NCBI RefSeq assembly: GCF_009805705.1
Contig: NZ_VSMB01000011.1
Coordinates: 62,001 to 126,000 of the forward strand
Direction of reading: 5' to 3'
From: Ruania rhizosphaerae
GTDB lineage: Bacteria; Actinomycetota; Actinomycetes; Actinomycetales; Beutenbergiaceae
Length of the DNA: 64,000 nt
Shown: piece by piece, positions 8,810 through 16,946 of the stretch
How the letters are laid out: the number at the start of each line of letters is the position of its first letter
How positions within the stretch are numbered: the stretch's first letter is position 1
The notes under the pieces: generated by a model
What the model was told of the DNA's origin: nothing
Databases searched by the model: none
What the model saw: only the letters and a program-made list of their open reading frames with translations
Program-made: the position numbers and the translations under genes

Positions 8810-8827
8810 GGACGACGAGGGTCGTCC
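8810..8827 (+). terminator. Hairpin at end of sugar-uptake operon
   Basis: GGACGAC-GAGG-GTCGTCC, a perfect 7-bp stem with 4-nt loop, 11 bp after the ATPase stop. A further palindrome CCCGTGCACGGG (8834-8845) follows, and its core CCGTGCACGG recurs near 8880. The region lies between convergent genes and may terminate both. Confidence 0.55.
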
Positions 8828-8892
8828 ACTTCACCCGTGCACGGGCGGTCCTGGTCGTCTCCCCCGGGGCCTGGGCCGGCCGTGCACGGGGC

Positions 8893-9378
8893 TCATGCCG
8901 TTGGCCGCCCGCGCAGCCACAGCGGCAACAGGGCCCACAGCACACCGGCCAGCACGAGTGCGGCCGCTGCGGCGATCACACCGGCGGTGCGTCCGAGCAC
9001 AACGTCGAAGACGAACAGAGCGATCCCCACAACGAGTGCCGCGAGCGTCGCCAGCGCGACTTTCGCGAGCCGGTTCCCCAACCGCACGATCTGCGGTTTG
9101 CGTCGTCGCTGGAAGAGCATCCGGTGGATGCTCACCGGTGCTACGGCCAGCGCCGTCGTCGCCATCCCGAGAACGACCAGGCACAGGTAGACAATCACCT
9201 GATCGCTACGCAGCTCGGTGAAGCGCTGCTGGAACGGAAGAGTGAGCAGGAACCCGGTGAGGATCTGGGTGCCCGTCTGAGTGACGCGGAGCTCCTGCAT
9301 GAGCTCATCCCAGTTCCGGTCGGCACGTTGCTCGGCGGACTCATGGCGCCCACTTTCCGACTGCTGCTCGGTGCTCAT
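8893..9378 (-). CDS. DUF6328-like small membrane protein
   Basis: 161 aa from the ATG at 9378; a longer frame reaches 9444, but its added residues look non-coding. An Arg/Glu-rich cytoplasmic N-terminus containing RNWDELMQELRVTQTGTQILTGFLL is followed by four predicted membrane helices. This N-terminal signature followed by four helices is typical of the DUF6328 family of actinobacterial membrane proteins. Function unknown. It is transcribed alone, divergent from the kinase-like gene at 9460. Confidence 0.75.
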   Translation of the reverse strand: MSTEQQSESGRHESAEQRADRNWDELMQELRVTQTGTQILTGFLLTLPFQQRFTELRSDQVIVYLCLVVLGMATTALAVAPVSIHRMLFQRRRKPQIVRLGNRLAKVALATLAALVVGIALFVFDVVLGRTAGVIAAAAALVLAGVLWALLPLWLRGRPTA

Positions 9379-9459
9379 ACGCCCAGTATCGGCACCACCA
9401 CCGCTGTGCGCCCGGTGAACACCCTCAGGCTTGCCTCCTGCCACCGCTACGCTCGCCTC

Positions 9460-10341
9460 GTGAGCCCCGATCTCGCCCTGGTCCGAGCGCTGCTGGAGCT
9501 CCGGGGGTTCCCGACATCATCGGTCCAGCCGCTCGAGGGCGGCGCCTGGTCGACGGCGTTCGCGTTCGACAGCGGTCAGGACGCCCTGATCCTGCGGCTC
9601 GGGGGGTCCACCGAGGACTACGAGGCGGATGCCTTCATCGCCCGCCTGCGTCCGGACGGCGTGCCCATTCCCGATGTGCTCGCGCATGGCACGATCGACA
9701 GCGGCCCCCTCACCGGCACGACGTACGCGATCTCCACCCGCGTGCCCGGGACTGCGCTCGAGCGCGTCTCTCGTTCCCAGTGGTCAGTCCTGGTCCCCCA
9801 GCTGGCCGACGTCCTGGAGTCGCTCCGTCGCAGGCCCGCACCCGCCGGTCACCGCGTTCAGGACTGGCGCGACCATCTGCTCCAGGTCGGCTCCTACCCG
9901 TGGCAGCAAGGCTGGCGCGAGCACGCCATGCCTGCAGCCATACACCTCTTCGATCACGGTCTGGACCGGCTGCACGAGACATGCCCGGCCACCGTACCGG
10001 TCTCCCTGGTGCATGCTGATTGGATCAACCGGAACGTGCACGTGGAGAACGGCCGGATCACGGGGATCTTCGACTGGGGCTGCTACCGTTTCGGCGATCA
10101 CCTCTACGACCTGGCGTGGCTAGAGTTCTGGGCACCCTGGCACCGCAACCTGGACTTGCCGCTGCTGGTGCGGGAGCTGGAGAGCCGGTGGCACGCCGTC
10201 GGGATCGCACCACTGGCGGACCCTGACAGGCGCCGCGCATGCCTGCTGCACATCGGCCTGGACCACATCGTCTACAACATCCTGCACGGCACCACGCAGG
10301 CGCTCCTCGGCACGATGGAGCGACTCGCCCGCTACCTGTGA
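9460..10341 (+). CDS. Aminoglycoside-phosphotransferase-fold kinase
   Basis: 293 aa from a GTG at 9460; the frame is open further upstream but that part runs antisense through the DUF6328 gene. The protein has the APH/choline-kinase fold: a Gly-rich start (LEGGAWSTAFAF), the Brenner-type catalytic loop LVHADWINRNV, and the metal-binding FDWG segment followed by DHLYDLAWLEFW. It would transfer phosphate from ATP to a small hydroxylated substrate. Many such actinomycete proteins are not resistance enzymes, and nothing nearby indicates a substrate. It ends 3 bp before the convergent oxidoreductase gene. Confidence 0.85.
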   Translation: MSPDLALVRALLELRGFPTSSVQPLEGGAWSTAFAFDSGQDALILRLGGSTEDYEADAFIARLRPDGVPIPDVLAHGTIDSGPLTGTTYAISTRVPGTALERVSRSQWSVLVPQLADVLESLRRRPAPAGHRVQDWRDHLLQVGSYPWQQGWREHAMPAAIHLFDHGLDRLHETCPATVPVSLVHADWINRNVHVENGRITGIFDWGCYRFGDHLYDLAWLEFWAPWHRNLDLPLLVRELESRWHAVGIAPLADPDRRRACLLHIGLDHIVYNILHGTTQALLGTMERLARYL

Positions 10342-10344
10342 GTC

Positions 10345-11337
10345 CTAGGCGAACGTGAGGCCGTACTCGGTCCGATACTCGGCAAGGAGCGCATCGACCA
10401 CCCGCGCGGTACGGATGGCACTCGTTCCGGTGCTGGGCGAGACTCCCACACCCGTGAGCTCGTCCACGACCGCCTGGATCAGCGGCTGCTGCACAGTGGC
10501 CGGGTACGGCGCCTCGATGTCGCGCACACCGGCATCGTTCCGCAGCAGCAACGGTTCTTGGCCGAAGCTGGAGAACGTCAAGGTTCCGTCGGTGCCGATG
10601 ATCTCCACCAGGTCACGGTCTTCACCCGCCGCGTAGCACCACAGCCCCGTGCCCACGACGGCGGAGCCCACCCGGAAGGTCCCGCTGACCGTGTCTTCGG
10701 CCTGGGAGGAACCGGAGATGTTCAGGGCGTGCCCGTGCACCTGCGTCACAGGCCCGAGCAGGTGGTCGAGCAGGTCCAGCGTGTGCGAGGCAAGATCGAC
10801 GAAGTGGCCGCCCCCGGAGATCTCCGGGCGCAGCCGCCAGGGCACCGGTTCTCCCCCGGCCGGCGCCGGGCGGAAGTTCTCCACCCGGAACGCGTGCACC
10901 TGGCCGATGGCACCGCCGTCGAGCAGTTCCTTCACCGTGACGAAGCGCGGCATCGACCGCCGGTAGTAGGCCACGAACAGCGGCAAACCGGCACGCTCAG
11001 CGGCGGCGAGCATCTCCTCGCACTCACGCGTGGTGCGCGCCATCGGCTTCTCCACGTAGACCGGTTTGCCGGCCGCGAGTGCGCGGACCGCATAGTCACG
11101 ATGGGAGTCCGGCGGCGTGGCGATATAGACGGCGTCGACCTCCGGGTCCCCGAGCAGGTCCTCGGCGTCGTCGTACCAGCGTGGAACCTCGTGCCGGCGC
11201 GCGTAGTCGGCCGCCTTCGCACCGTCCCGGCGCATCACCGCGACCAGCTCGGACCGCTGCGCGTGCCGGAAACCTGGCCCGCTCTTGGTCTCGGTGACGT
11301 CCCCGACGCCGATGATTCCCCACCGCACAGTGTCCAC
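10345..11337 (-). CDS. Gfo/Idh/MocA family oxidoreductase
   Basis: 330 aa, GTG start. N-terminal NAD(P)-binding fold with GIIGVGDVTETKSGPGF, the EKPMA motif (VEKPMARTT) with the catalytic Lys, and a substrate domain containing SGGGHFVDLASHTLDLLDHLLG, where the conserved His pair is present. It shares only the fold with the MocA protein at 4841; the two are not close copies. It faces away from a DUF4862 gene with a 78-bp gap, and both lie next to the sulfatase/transporter/mannosidase island, so a role in oxidising or epimerising a released sugar is plausible but unproven. Confidence 0.87.
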   Translation of the reverse strand: MDTVRWGIIGVGDVTETKSGPGFRHAQRSELVAVMRRDGAKAADYARRHEVPRWYDDAEDLLGDPEVDAVYIATPPDSHRDYAVRALAAGKPVYVEKPMARTTRECEEMLAAAERAGLPLFVAYYRRSMPRFVTVKELLDGGAIGQVHAFRVENFRPAPAGGEPVPWRLRPEISGGGHFVDLASHTLDLLDHLLGPVTQVHGHALNISGSSQAEDTVSGTFRVGSAVVGTGLWCYAAGEDRDLVEIIGTDGTLTFSSFGQEPLLLRNDAGVRDIEAPYPATVQQPLIQAVVDELTGVGVSPSTGTSAIRTARVVDALLAEYRTEYGLTFA

Positions 11338-11415
11338 GTGTTGAGCGTAGCTGCCGGACGGCGGTGGTCGGGTGGATAGCCTGGCACGACTCCACGTCCA
11401 CAGATCGGCAGGTCG

Positions 11416-12378
11416 ATGCCCGCACCGTCACCGCAACCTGGCGTGTACGTCGGCGCGTACGCCTCCTCCCCCACATCGCGGTCCTGGGATCCCCAGCTCG
11501 AACGGGCGTACCTGGACCAGATCGCCGAGATCCCTGGCGTGCGGGGTCTGGAGGTCCCGTGGATCACGTCGCTGCACGCTCACAACCGGGACTGGTATGC
11601 CACTCACCTCCCGGCCGGATGGGAGATGGTGATCAGCCAGATCGGTGGGGTCATGCACCGACTCACCGAGGATCCCGCCTACGGGTTGGCCTCGGCGGAC
11701 CCGGGCGGGCGGGCTCGAGCGGTGGCCGATGTGGCGGCCATTCGTGACGACGTCGCGCGCCTGCACGATGTGCTCGGCCGTCAGGTGGTCATCGGGGTCG
11801 AGTTGCACAGCGCCCCAGCCTCCACGTCCGCCCGCGGCACCACCGCCGCACTGACCGAATCCTTGCGGGAGATCGCGGCCTGGGACTTCGGCGGCGCGCA
11901 GATCCTGATCGAGCATTGTGACGAACGCAGGTCCGGGCGCCCGACCGCCAAGGGTTTCCTCTCCGTGGCGGAGGAACTGCAGGCGATCGCCGATGGCGAC
12001 ACAGGCACCGGCATGGTGGTGAACTGGGGCCGTTCAGCCATCGAGCTCGGCGATCCGGACCTGGTGCCTGAGCAGGTCCGCGCGATCCGCGACGCCGGTG
12101 TGCTGGCCGGTGTGGTCTTCTCCGGCGTGGCTGATGTGGCCACCGACTACGGGCCGGCCTGGGCCGACGCGCACCCCTCGTTCTCTCCGGACCACACCGG
12201 CACGGGCGCCGGCGGCTCGCTGCTCACCGATGCCCGCGCTGCCGCCACTCTCACCGAGGCGGGCCCGCACGTGTGGTGCGGTCTCAAGGTCGGGTGCCGC
12301 CCTCGGGAGGCCCCGCTCGAGCAGCGGGTGGACCTGATCCGCAACGGCGTGGAGCGGGTGCTCGCCGCCCGCGGCTGA
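11416..12378 (+). CDS. DUF4862 family protein (TIM-barrel-like, sugar-locus associated)
   Basis: 320 aa, ATG start. Recognised by the N-terminal YVGAYASSP segment and the pattern GLEVPW...WEMVISQIGGVM...GVELHS of the DUF4862 family, which has xylose-isomerase-like TIM-barrel character and is often found in actinobacterial carbohydrate loci. Conserved acidic/His positions (VELHSAP, IEHCDE, GCRPRE) could be metal or catalytic sites. The reaction is unknown. It converges on the sulfatase gene with 17 bp between stops and is divergent from the MocA-type oxidoreductase. Confidence 0.75.
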   Translation: MPAPSPQPGVYVGAYASSPTSRSWDPQLERAYLDQIAEIPGVRGLEVPWITSLHAHNRDWYATHLPAGWEMVISQIGGVMHRLTEDPAYGLASADPGGRARAVADVAAIRDDVARLHDVLGRQVVIGVELHSAPASTSARGTTAALTESLREIAAWDFGGAQILIEHCDERRSGRPTAKGFLSVAEELQAIADGDTGTGMVVNWGRSAIELGDPDLVPEQVRAIRDAGVLAGVVFSGVADVATDYGPAWADAHPSFSPDHTGTGAGGSLLTDARAAATLTEAGPHVWCGLKVGCRPREAPLEQRVDLIRNGVERVLAARG

Positions 12379-12395
12379 GCCGGACGATCGGGCGG

Positions 12396-13772
12396 TCAGC
12401 GAACGGGTGTCTCGGCGTCCGCCCACGCACGGTTCTTCGCCTGGAAGATGCTCAGCTCCTCGGTGAGGGCAGCCAGCTGATCGCTTCGCTCCGCCGAGAC
12501 GTCGGTGGTCTCGGCCGGGTCGGTCGCCAGGTCGTAGAGCGCCTCCACGACCGCCGCCGGCGGGTCCATTCCCTCACGGGCCCCGTGCACGAGCTTGAGG
12601 TCGCCACGCCGCACGGCCCACTGACCCTCATAGGTCCAGTACACCGAACGATCCAGGCCACCAGCACCTGGCGCACCGGCCGCCGTCAGGGCCTCCAGGA
12701 GGGAGACGCCATCGATCGACTCCGCCTCGGTGGGAGTGCCGTCCACGGCGTGCAGCACGGTGGGGAGCACGTCCATCATCATTCCGACCGAATCGAACTC
12801 GGTGCCAGCGGGCAGCCGCGCAGGCCAGGAGATGATGCTGGGCTCGCGCACCCCGCCCTCGAAGACCGATCCCTTGGTGCCGCGCAGACCGCCGGCCCAG
12901 CCGCCGTCGTAGGAGATCTCCTCCCCGTCCAGCCAGTTCCGGCTCTCCGCGGAAGGGCCGTTGTCGGAGGAGAAGAACACCAGCGTGTTCTCCGCCAGCC
13001 CGTGCTCGGTCAGCGCCGCCAGGATCGTTCCGACCGCGTCGTCCATGGCACCCACCATCGCCGCCATCTCCTGGCGTCCCTCGGGCAGGTGGGCGAACCG
13101 GTCCATGTACTCGGCCGGAGCATGCATCGGGTAGTGCGGGGCGTTGAACGGGACGAAACAGAAGAACGGGTCGTCGGCGTGCCGGCCGATGAAGTCCGCG
13201 GCCCGGTCCCCGATTACCGTCGTGAGGTACTCGCCGTTCAGCCAGACCTCCTCGTCGTCGTCCCATAGGTCGTGGATCGGGTTGTGGTCGCCCCAGTAGA
13301 AGATGTGCGAGTAGTAGTCCACGCACCCGGCGCGGATGCCGAAGGTCTCCTCGAAACCGTACTGGCTCGGGCTGTACTCATCCGAGGCGCCCAGGTGCCA
13401 CTTGCCGAACAGTCCGGTCCGATACCCCCGACGGCGCAACTCACTGGCGAGGGTGTCCTGCTGCGGTAGTCCGGGGGTCCGTCGGGTTCCTCCGAGGATC
13501 GCCGGCACACCGGCATGCTCTGGGTACTTTCCCGTGAGCAATGAAGCCCGCGAGGGGGAGCACACCGGGGAATTGGAGTACCACTGGGAGAGTTTGACCC
13601 CCGAGGCGCACAGGGCGTCCAGGGCCGGGGTCTCGAACTCGGCGCCGAAACACCCGAGGTCACCCCAGCCGAGGTCGTCGGCGTAGAGGATGACGATATT
13701 GGGGCGGTCCGGTCGACCCCGGTCACCAGTTCGGTCCATCTGGTCAGTGCTGAACGTGTTGTCGGTTTGCAT
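12396..13772 (-). CDS. Arylsulfatase-type sulfatase without signal peptide
   Basis: 458 aa. Type I sulfatase: metal-binding Asp pair in YADDLGWGD (D32, D33) and the CSPSRA signature with Cys71, the residue that must be converted to formylglycine, then GKWHLG. It would hydrolyse a sulfate ester from a sugar. No signal peptide or lipobox precedes the domain, so the enzyme should stay in the cytoplasm, which is less usual for this family. The start lies 3 bp after the stop of the upstream permease gene, and its ribosome-binding site (AAGGGGTGAGG) is inside the end of that gene, so it is the fourth gene of the binding protein-permease-permease operon. No formylglycine-generating enzyme is in the window. 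Confidence 0.93.
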   Translation of the reverse strand: MQTDNTFSTDQMDRTGDRGRPDRPNIVILYADDLGWGDLGCFGAEFETPALDALCASGVKLSQWYSNSPVCSPSRASLLTGKYPEHAGVPAILGGTRRTPGLPQQDTLASELRRRGYRTGLFGKWHLGASDEYSPSQYGFEETFGIRAGCVDYYSHIFYWGDHNPIHDLWDDDEEVWLNGEYLTTVIGDRAADFIGRHADDPFFCFVPFNAPHYPMHAPAEYMDRFAHLPEGRQEMAAMVGAMDDAVGTILAALTEHGLAENTLVFFSSDNGPSAESRNWLDGEEISYDGGWAGGLRGTKGSVFEGGVREPSIISWPARLPAGTEFDSVGMMMDVLPTVLHAVDGTPTEAESIDGVSLLEALTAAGAPGAGGLDRSVYWTYEGQWAVRRGDLKLVHGAREGMDPPAAVVEALYDLATDPAETTDVSAERSDQLAALTEELSIFQAKNRAWADAETPVR

Positions 13773-13775
13773 ACC

Positions 13776-14675
13776 TCACCCCTTGATAGCGCCAGCAGCG
13801 ACACCGGCGACCAGCCGGCGCTGCAGGAAAGAGAACAGAATGATCGTCGGTGCCGCCGCAATGGTGGACGCCGCCATCACCACGCCCCAGTCGGTGCCGT
13901 ACTCACCGAACAGGCCCGCGAGGCCGACCTGCGCTGTCTTCAGCGAATCGTCGGTGAGAAAGACCTGGGCGAAGAGGAACTCCTCCCACATCGCGATGAA
14001 GGCCGTCACCGAGACGGTCACGATTCCCGGCCAGACCAAGGGGGCGATCACTCGCGCGATCACGGTCAGAGTGGAGGCGCCGTCCATGCGCGCCGCCTCG
14101 TCCAGGGTGCGCGGTACGCCGTTGAAGAACCCGCTCATCAGGAGCACGGCGAGTGGCAGGGTCATAGCGACGTACACCAGCACGATGCCCGGGAAACTGT
14201 TGAGCAGACCGAGCTGCGAGAAGAACAGGTACACCGGGGTGATCAGCACGACGAACGGGAGCAGCTGGGTCGCCACGAGCAGCAGGAACATCGCTCCCCT
14301 GCCCCGGAAGGAGTAGCGCGAGAGGGCGAAGCCGGCCAGGCTGGCGACGATCACGGTGCAGAAGGTGCCGACGAGGCACACCAGGAGCGAGTTCACGATG
14401 TACTGCTCGAAGTTCGTGGCCTCGAACAGCCGCACGAAGGCATCCAGGCTGATGTTGTCCAGGAGGGTCGACCAACTCACGCCCGCGGCGATGTCCTGCA
14501 CCGGACGGAGGGCGCTGTAGACCATCCACAGCACCGGGAAGATGATGGCCAGCAGCACCACGGCGAGCGGCACGAGTAGCACCAGGTCGCTCGCGCGGCG
14601 CGCTGAGCTATCCCGGCGTCGAGCACGGAGCCGGCTGGGCGCAGGTGCAGCCTCCTGCTGGGTCACGGCGCTCAT
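13776..14675 (-). CDS. Carbohydrate ABC transporter permease (MalG-type)
   Basis: 299 aa with about six membrane helices and the EAA-like loop (EAARMDGASTLTVIARVIAPL) that docks the ATPase. Start chosen at the ATG 14675, which has GGAGG 7 nt upstream and overlaps the stop of the previous permease gene by one base (TGATG); a GTG directly before it is an alternative. It pairs with the MalF-type permease to make the channel. No ATPase gene is in the operon, so a shared MsmK/UgpC-type ATPase from elsewhere is expected, as is usual for CUT1 importers of actinomycetes. Confidence 0.92.
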   Translation of the reverse strand: MSAVTQQEAAPAPSRLRARRRDSSARRASDLVLLVPLAVVLLAIIFPVLWMVYSALRPVQDIAAGVSWSTLLDNISLDAFVRLFEATNFEQYIVNSLLVCLVGTFCTVIVASLAGFALSRYSFRGRGAMFLLLVATQLLPFVVLITPVYLFFSQLGLLNSFPGIVLVYVAMTLPLAVLLMSGFFNGVPRTLDEAARMDGASTLTVIARVIAPLVWPGIVTVSVTAFIAMWEEFLFAQVFLTDDSLKTAQVGLAGLFGEYGTDWGVVMAASTIAAAPTIILFSFLQRRLVAGVAAGAIKG

Positions 14676-15577
14676 CACTGGTCCTCCGTTCGGGTCGCGC
14701 GCATGTAGAGGACGGCGAACACCGCCATGATCATCGTCATCACCAGACCGATGGCCGCACCGGCGCCCAGCTTGTTCGCAAAGAACGCCATCGAGTACAG
14801 CTCAGTCGCGAGCACCGCCGTATAGGTTCCCGGTCCGCCACCGGTGGTGAGCCAGACGTAGACGAAGTTGTTGAAGGTCTGGATCACGGTCACCAGTACG
14901 ACGACCGTCAGCACCGGACGCAGATTCGGCACCGTGATGCTGCGGAAGGCGCGGATCCGGCCCGCGCCGTCGAGCGACGCGGCCTCGTACTGCTCGTCGG
15001 GGATCGACTGCAGACCAGCAAGCAACACCATCACCACGAAGGGCAGCTCACGCCAGACGATGATCGCCACGATGCTCCACCACACGGTGCTCGTCTGCGC
15101 GAGGAACGCCACTCCGGACTCGGTGAGCCCGGATCCGACGAGCACCTGGTTGAGCACACCGGAACTGCCGTCCAGGAGCCAGCGCCATGAGGCGATCGCG
15201 ACCACCTGCGGCACCATCCACGGGATGAGCACGAGGGTGCGCGCCAGCCCGCGGACCTTCCACCGGCGCAGTACCGGCGAGTGCAGTGCGACGGCAAGGG
15301 CGAGTCCGAAGACGATGCGCAGCAGCACGGTCAAGGCGGTGAGCCAGAAGACCGTGTTGCGAGCGATCGCCCAGAACTCCGGGTTGCCGAAGACGTACTC
15401 GAAGTTGCCCAGCCCGATCCACTCTCCGTCACCCGGCCCCTGGAAAGGGGAGATCTCCTGCAGCGAGAGGATGACGTTGTAGATCGAGGGGAAGAGGAAC
15501 AGCAAGGCGACGATGACGAGCGCCGGAGCGCTCAACAGGTACGCCTGCAGGGAGGTCCGGCGCGTCGTCATCGTCAC
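14675..15577 (-). CDS. Carbohydrate ABC transporter permease (MalF-type)
   Basis: 300 aa, GTG start (an ATG six bases on is possible). About six membrane helices, with the EAA loop EAASLDGAGRIRAFRSITVPNLRP. It belongs to the CUT1 family (binding-protein-dependent transport inner-membrane component) that imports oligosaccharides and glycosides. It follows the binding-protein gene by 4 bp and is translationally linked to the MalG-type gene. Confidence 0.92.
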   Translation of the reverse strand: MTMTTRRTSLQAYLLSAPALVIVALLFLFPSIYNVILSLQEISPFQGPGDGEWIGLGNFEYVFGNPEFWAIARNTVFWLTALTVLLRIVFGLALAVALHSPVLRRWKVRGLARTLVLIPWMVPQVVAIASWRWLLDGSSGVLNQVLVGSGLTESGVAFLAQTSTVWWSIVAIIVWRELPFVVMVLLAGLQSIPDEQYEAASLDGAGRIRAFRSITVPNLRPVLTVVVLVTVIQTFNNFVYVWLTTGGGPGTYTAVLATELYSMAFFANKLGAGAAIGLVMTMIMAVFAVLYMRATRTEDQ

Positions 15578-15581
15578 CGCC

Positions 15582-16856
15582 TCAGCCCTGCAGCTCGCGC
15601 TCGATAGCGTCGATGATCGCCTGCGCTGCAGTGGCGGAGTCCGACTGGCCGGAGTAGACCGCCGAGAACTGCTGGTTCACCAGCTCCTGCAGGGACGCGA
15701 TGGTGATCGGGGCACCGATGTAGCGGACGAACGGCACCGAATGCGGAAGTTGGTCGACGAATCCCTGTTCGGCCGGATCGACGTCGAGCTGGGTGATCGT
15801 GCTCGCCGACGCCGGGTACTGGTCGTAGGTCTCGAACGTCTCCGCGCTGAGCAGGTACTGCACGACCTGCCACGCCTCGTCCTGATGCTCGGTGTTGGCG
15901 TTGATGCCCAGTGCACGTCCACCGAGGTGGGTCGAGCCATCATCCAGGCCACCCGGCATGGGCGCGGTGAGGAGCTCGGCGTCGACCTGCTCCTGCACCG
16001 CCCGGAAGGCCGCCGGCGGCATGAAGGTCATCGCGCAGGTGCCATCTCCCAGGCCCGCCGCCACGGACGGATCTGCGTAGTCGGTGATCGCCTGCATCGA
16101 CGTCGGGGTGATGCCCTCGGTGAAGAAGGAGTTGAAGTAGTCGATGGCGCCGGCCAGCTGATCCTGGGTGGCACCGACGGACCAGTCGCCTCCGTTGTTC
16201 TCGATCAGCTGGAAGTCGTTGTTCCACATGTAGTAGTTGATCGCGAACCACTGGGCCGCCTGCTGCTGTGCGCCGGCAGCGAAGCAGAAACCGCTCACCT
16301 CACCACCCGAGGAGTCGGTGATCTGGCCCGCCACGTCGAGCATCTCGGGCCAGTCACTCGGAGTCCCGCTCACTCCTGCATCGGCGAGCACGTCCTCCCG
16401 GTAGACCATCGCCATGGTGTCGGCCGTCCACGGGATGGCCCACGTCGTCTCCTCCAGGATGGTCATGTCCGTGGCGAGCAGACTGTCAGCATCCTCCAGC
16501 GGCTGCTCGGTCATCAGCTCGTCCAGCGGGAGCAGGATGTTCGGGTCCGCGAGGAAGGCCGCGTCAGCGAGGGCGATGTGGATCAGGTCCGGTCCCGATC
16601 CGGAGTTGGCCTCGCGAGCGAACTGCTGTGGGTTGTTCGGGGTCACCGTCTCCAGTTCGACCTGGATGTCCGGGTTGTCCGCGTTCCAGGTATCGACGGC
16701 TTGCACCAGTCCCTGGATCTGATCGGCAGGATCGAACTGCCGGAAGGTCAGCCGGACGACTCCGTCGTCCGGCTCCGCCCCTTCCCCACCACACGCGGCG
16801 AGGGTCGCTGCAAGCGCGCCGACTGCTGCGGCGGCGATGTACCGGGATGTCTTCAC
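15582..16856 (-). CDS. Extracellular solute-binding lipoprotein (CUT1 sugar importer)
   Basis: 424 aa from a GTG at 16856 with GGAGAGG 7 nt upstream; a more distal in-frame ATG has no such site. The N-terminus is a short lipoprotein signal with LAAC lipobox. The rest fits family 1 extracellular solute-binding proteins (SBP_bac_1; LTFRQFDPADQIQGLV start, GWPEML-like hinge, GRALGINANTEHQDEAW near the C-terminus). First gene of the transporter-sulfatase operon. Its promoter has a consensus -35 and an element shared with the mannosidase gene, so control by the divergent ROK regulator is likely. Ligand unknown; a sulfated alpha-mannoside is inferred from the operon. Confidence 0.93.
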   Translation of the reverse strand: MKTSRYIAAAAVGALAATLAACGGEGAEPDDGVVRLTFRQFDPADQIQGLVQAVDTWNADNPDIQVELETVTPNNPQQFAREANSGSGPDLIHIALADAAFLADPNILLPLDELMTEQPLEDADSLLATDMTILEETTWAIPWTADTMAMVYREDVLADAGVSGTPSDWPEMLDVAGQITDSSGGEVSGFCFAAGAQQQAAQWFAINYYMWNNDFQLIENNGGDWSVGATQDQLAGAIDYFNSFFTEGITPTSMQAITDYADPSVAAGLGDGTCAMTFMPPAAFRAVQEQVDAELLTAPMPGGLDDGSTHLGGRALGINANTEHQDEAWQVVQYLLSAETFETYDQYPASASTITQLDVDPAEQGFVDQLPHSVPFVRYIGAPITIASLQELVNQQFSAVYSGQSDSATAAQAIIDAIERELQG

Positions 16857-16889
16857 GTGACTGCCTCTCCGTTGATGCATGTGAGCCAC

Positions 16890-16918
16890 AGTTAATTCCA
16901 CCAATTTGAGTTTGTCAA
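16890..16918 (-). promoter_or_regulatory. Promoter of the transporter-sulfatase operon
   Basis: On the minus strand TTGACA (16918-16913), a 17-bp spacer and TTAACT (16895-16890). The start codon of the binding protein is 34 bp further on. The 17-bp shared element described separately occupies almost exactly the spacer and enters the -10 box, so a bound protein would block RNA polymerase. Confidence 0.65.
16893..16909. promoter_or_regulatory. Candidate ROK operator, copy 1
   Basis: TAATTCCA-CCAAT-TTGA. The same TAATTCCA-N5-TTGA word occurs at 18294-18310 before the mannosidase gene. It lies between the divergent ROK regulator and the binding-protein gene, so it may also autoregulate the regulator. 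Confidence 0.6.
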
Positions 16919-16946
16919 CGCGGCATGGCCTGCGTAGCATCACCCC

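Noticed and set aside
9460-10341. Antibiotic resistance gene
   Set aside because: The APH fold is shared by many metabolic kinases and the context gives no resistance link; the APH(6)-type gene at 29401 is also not claimed as resistance.
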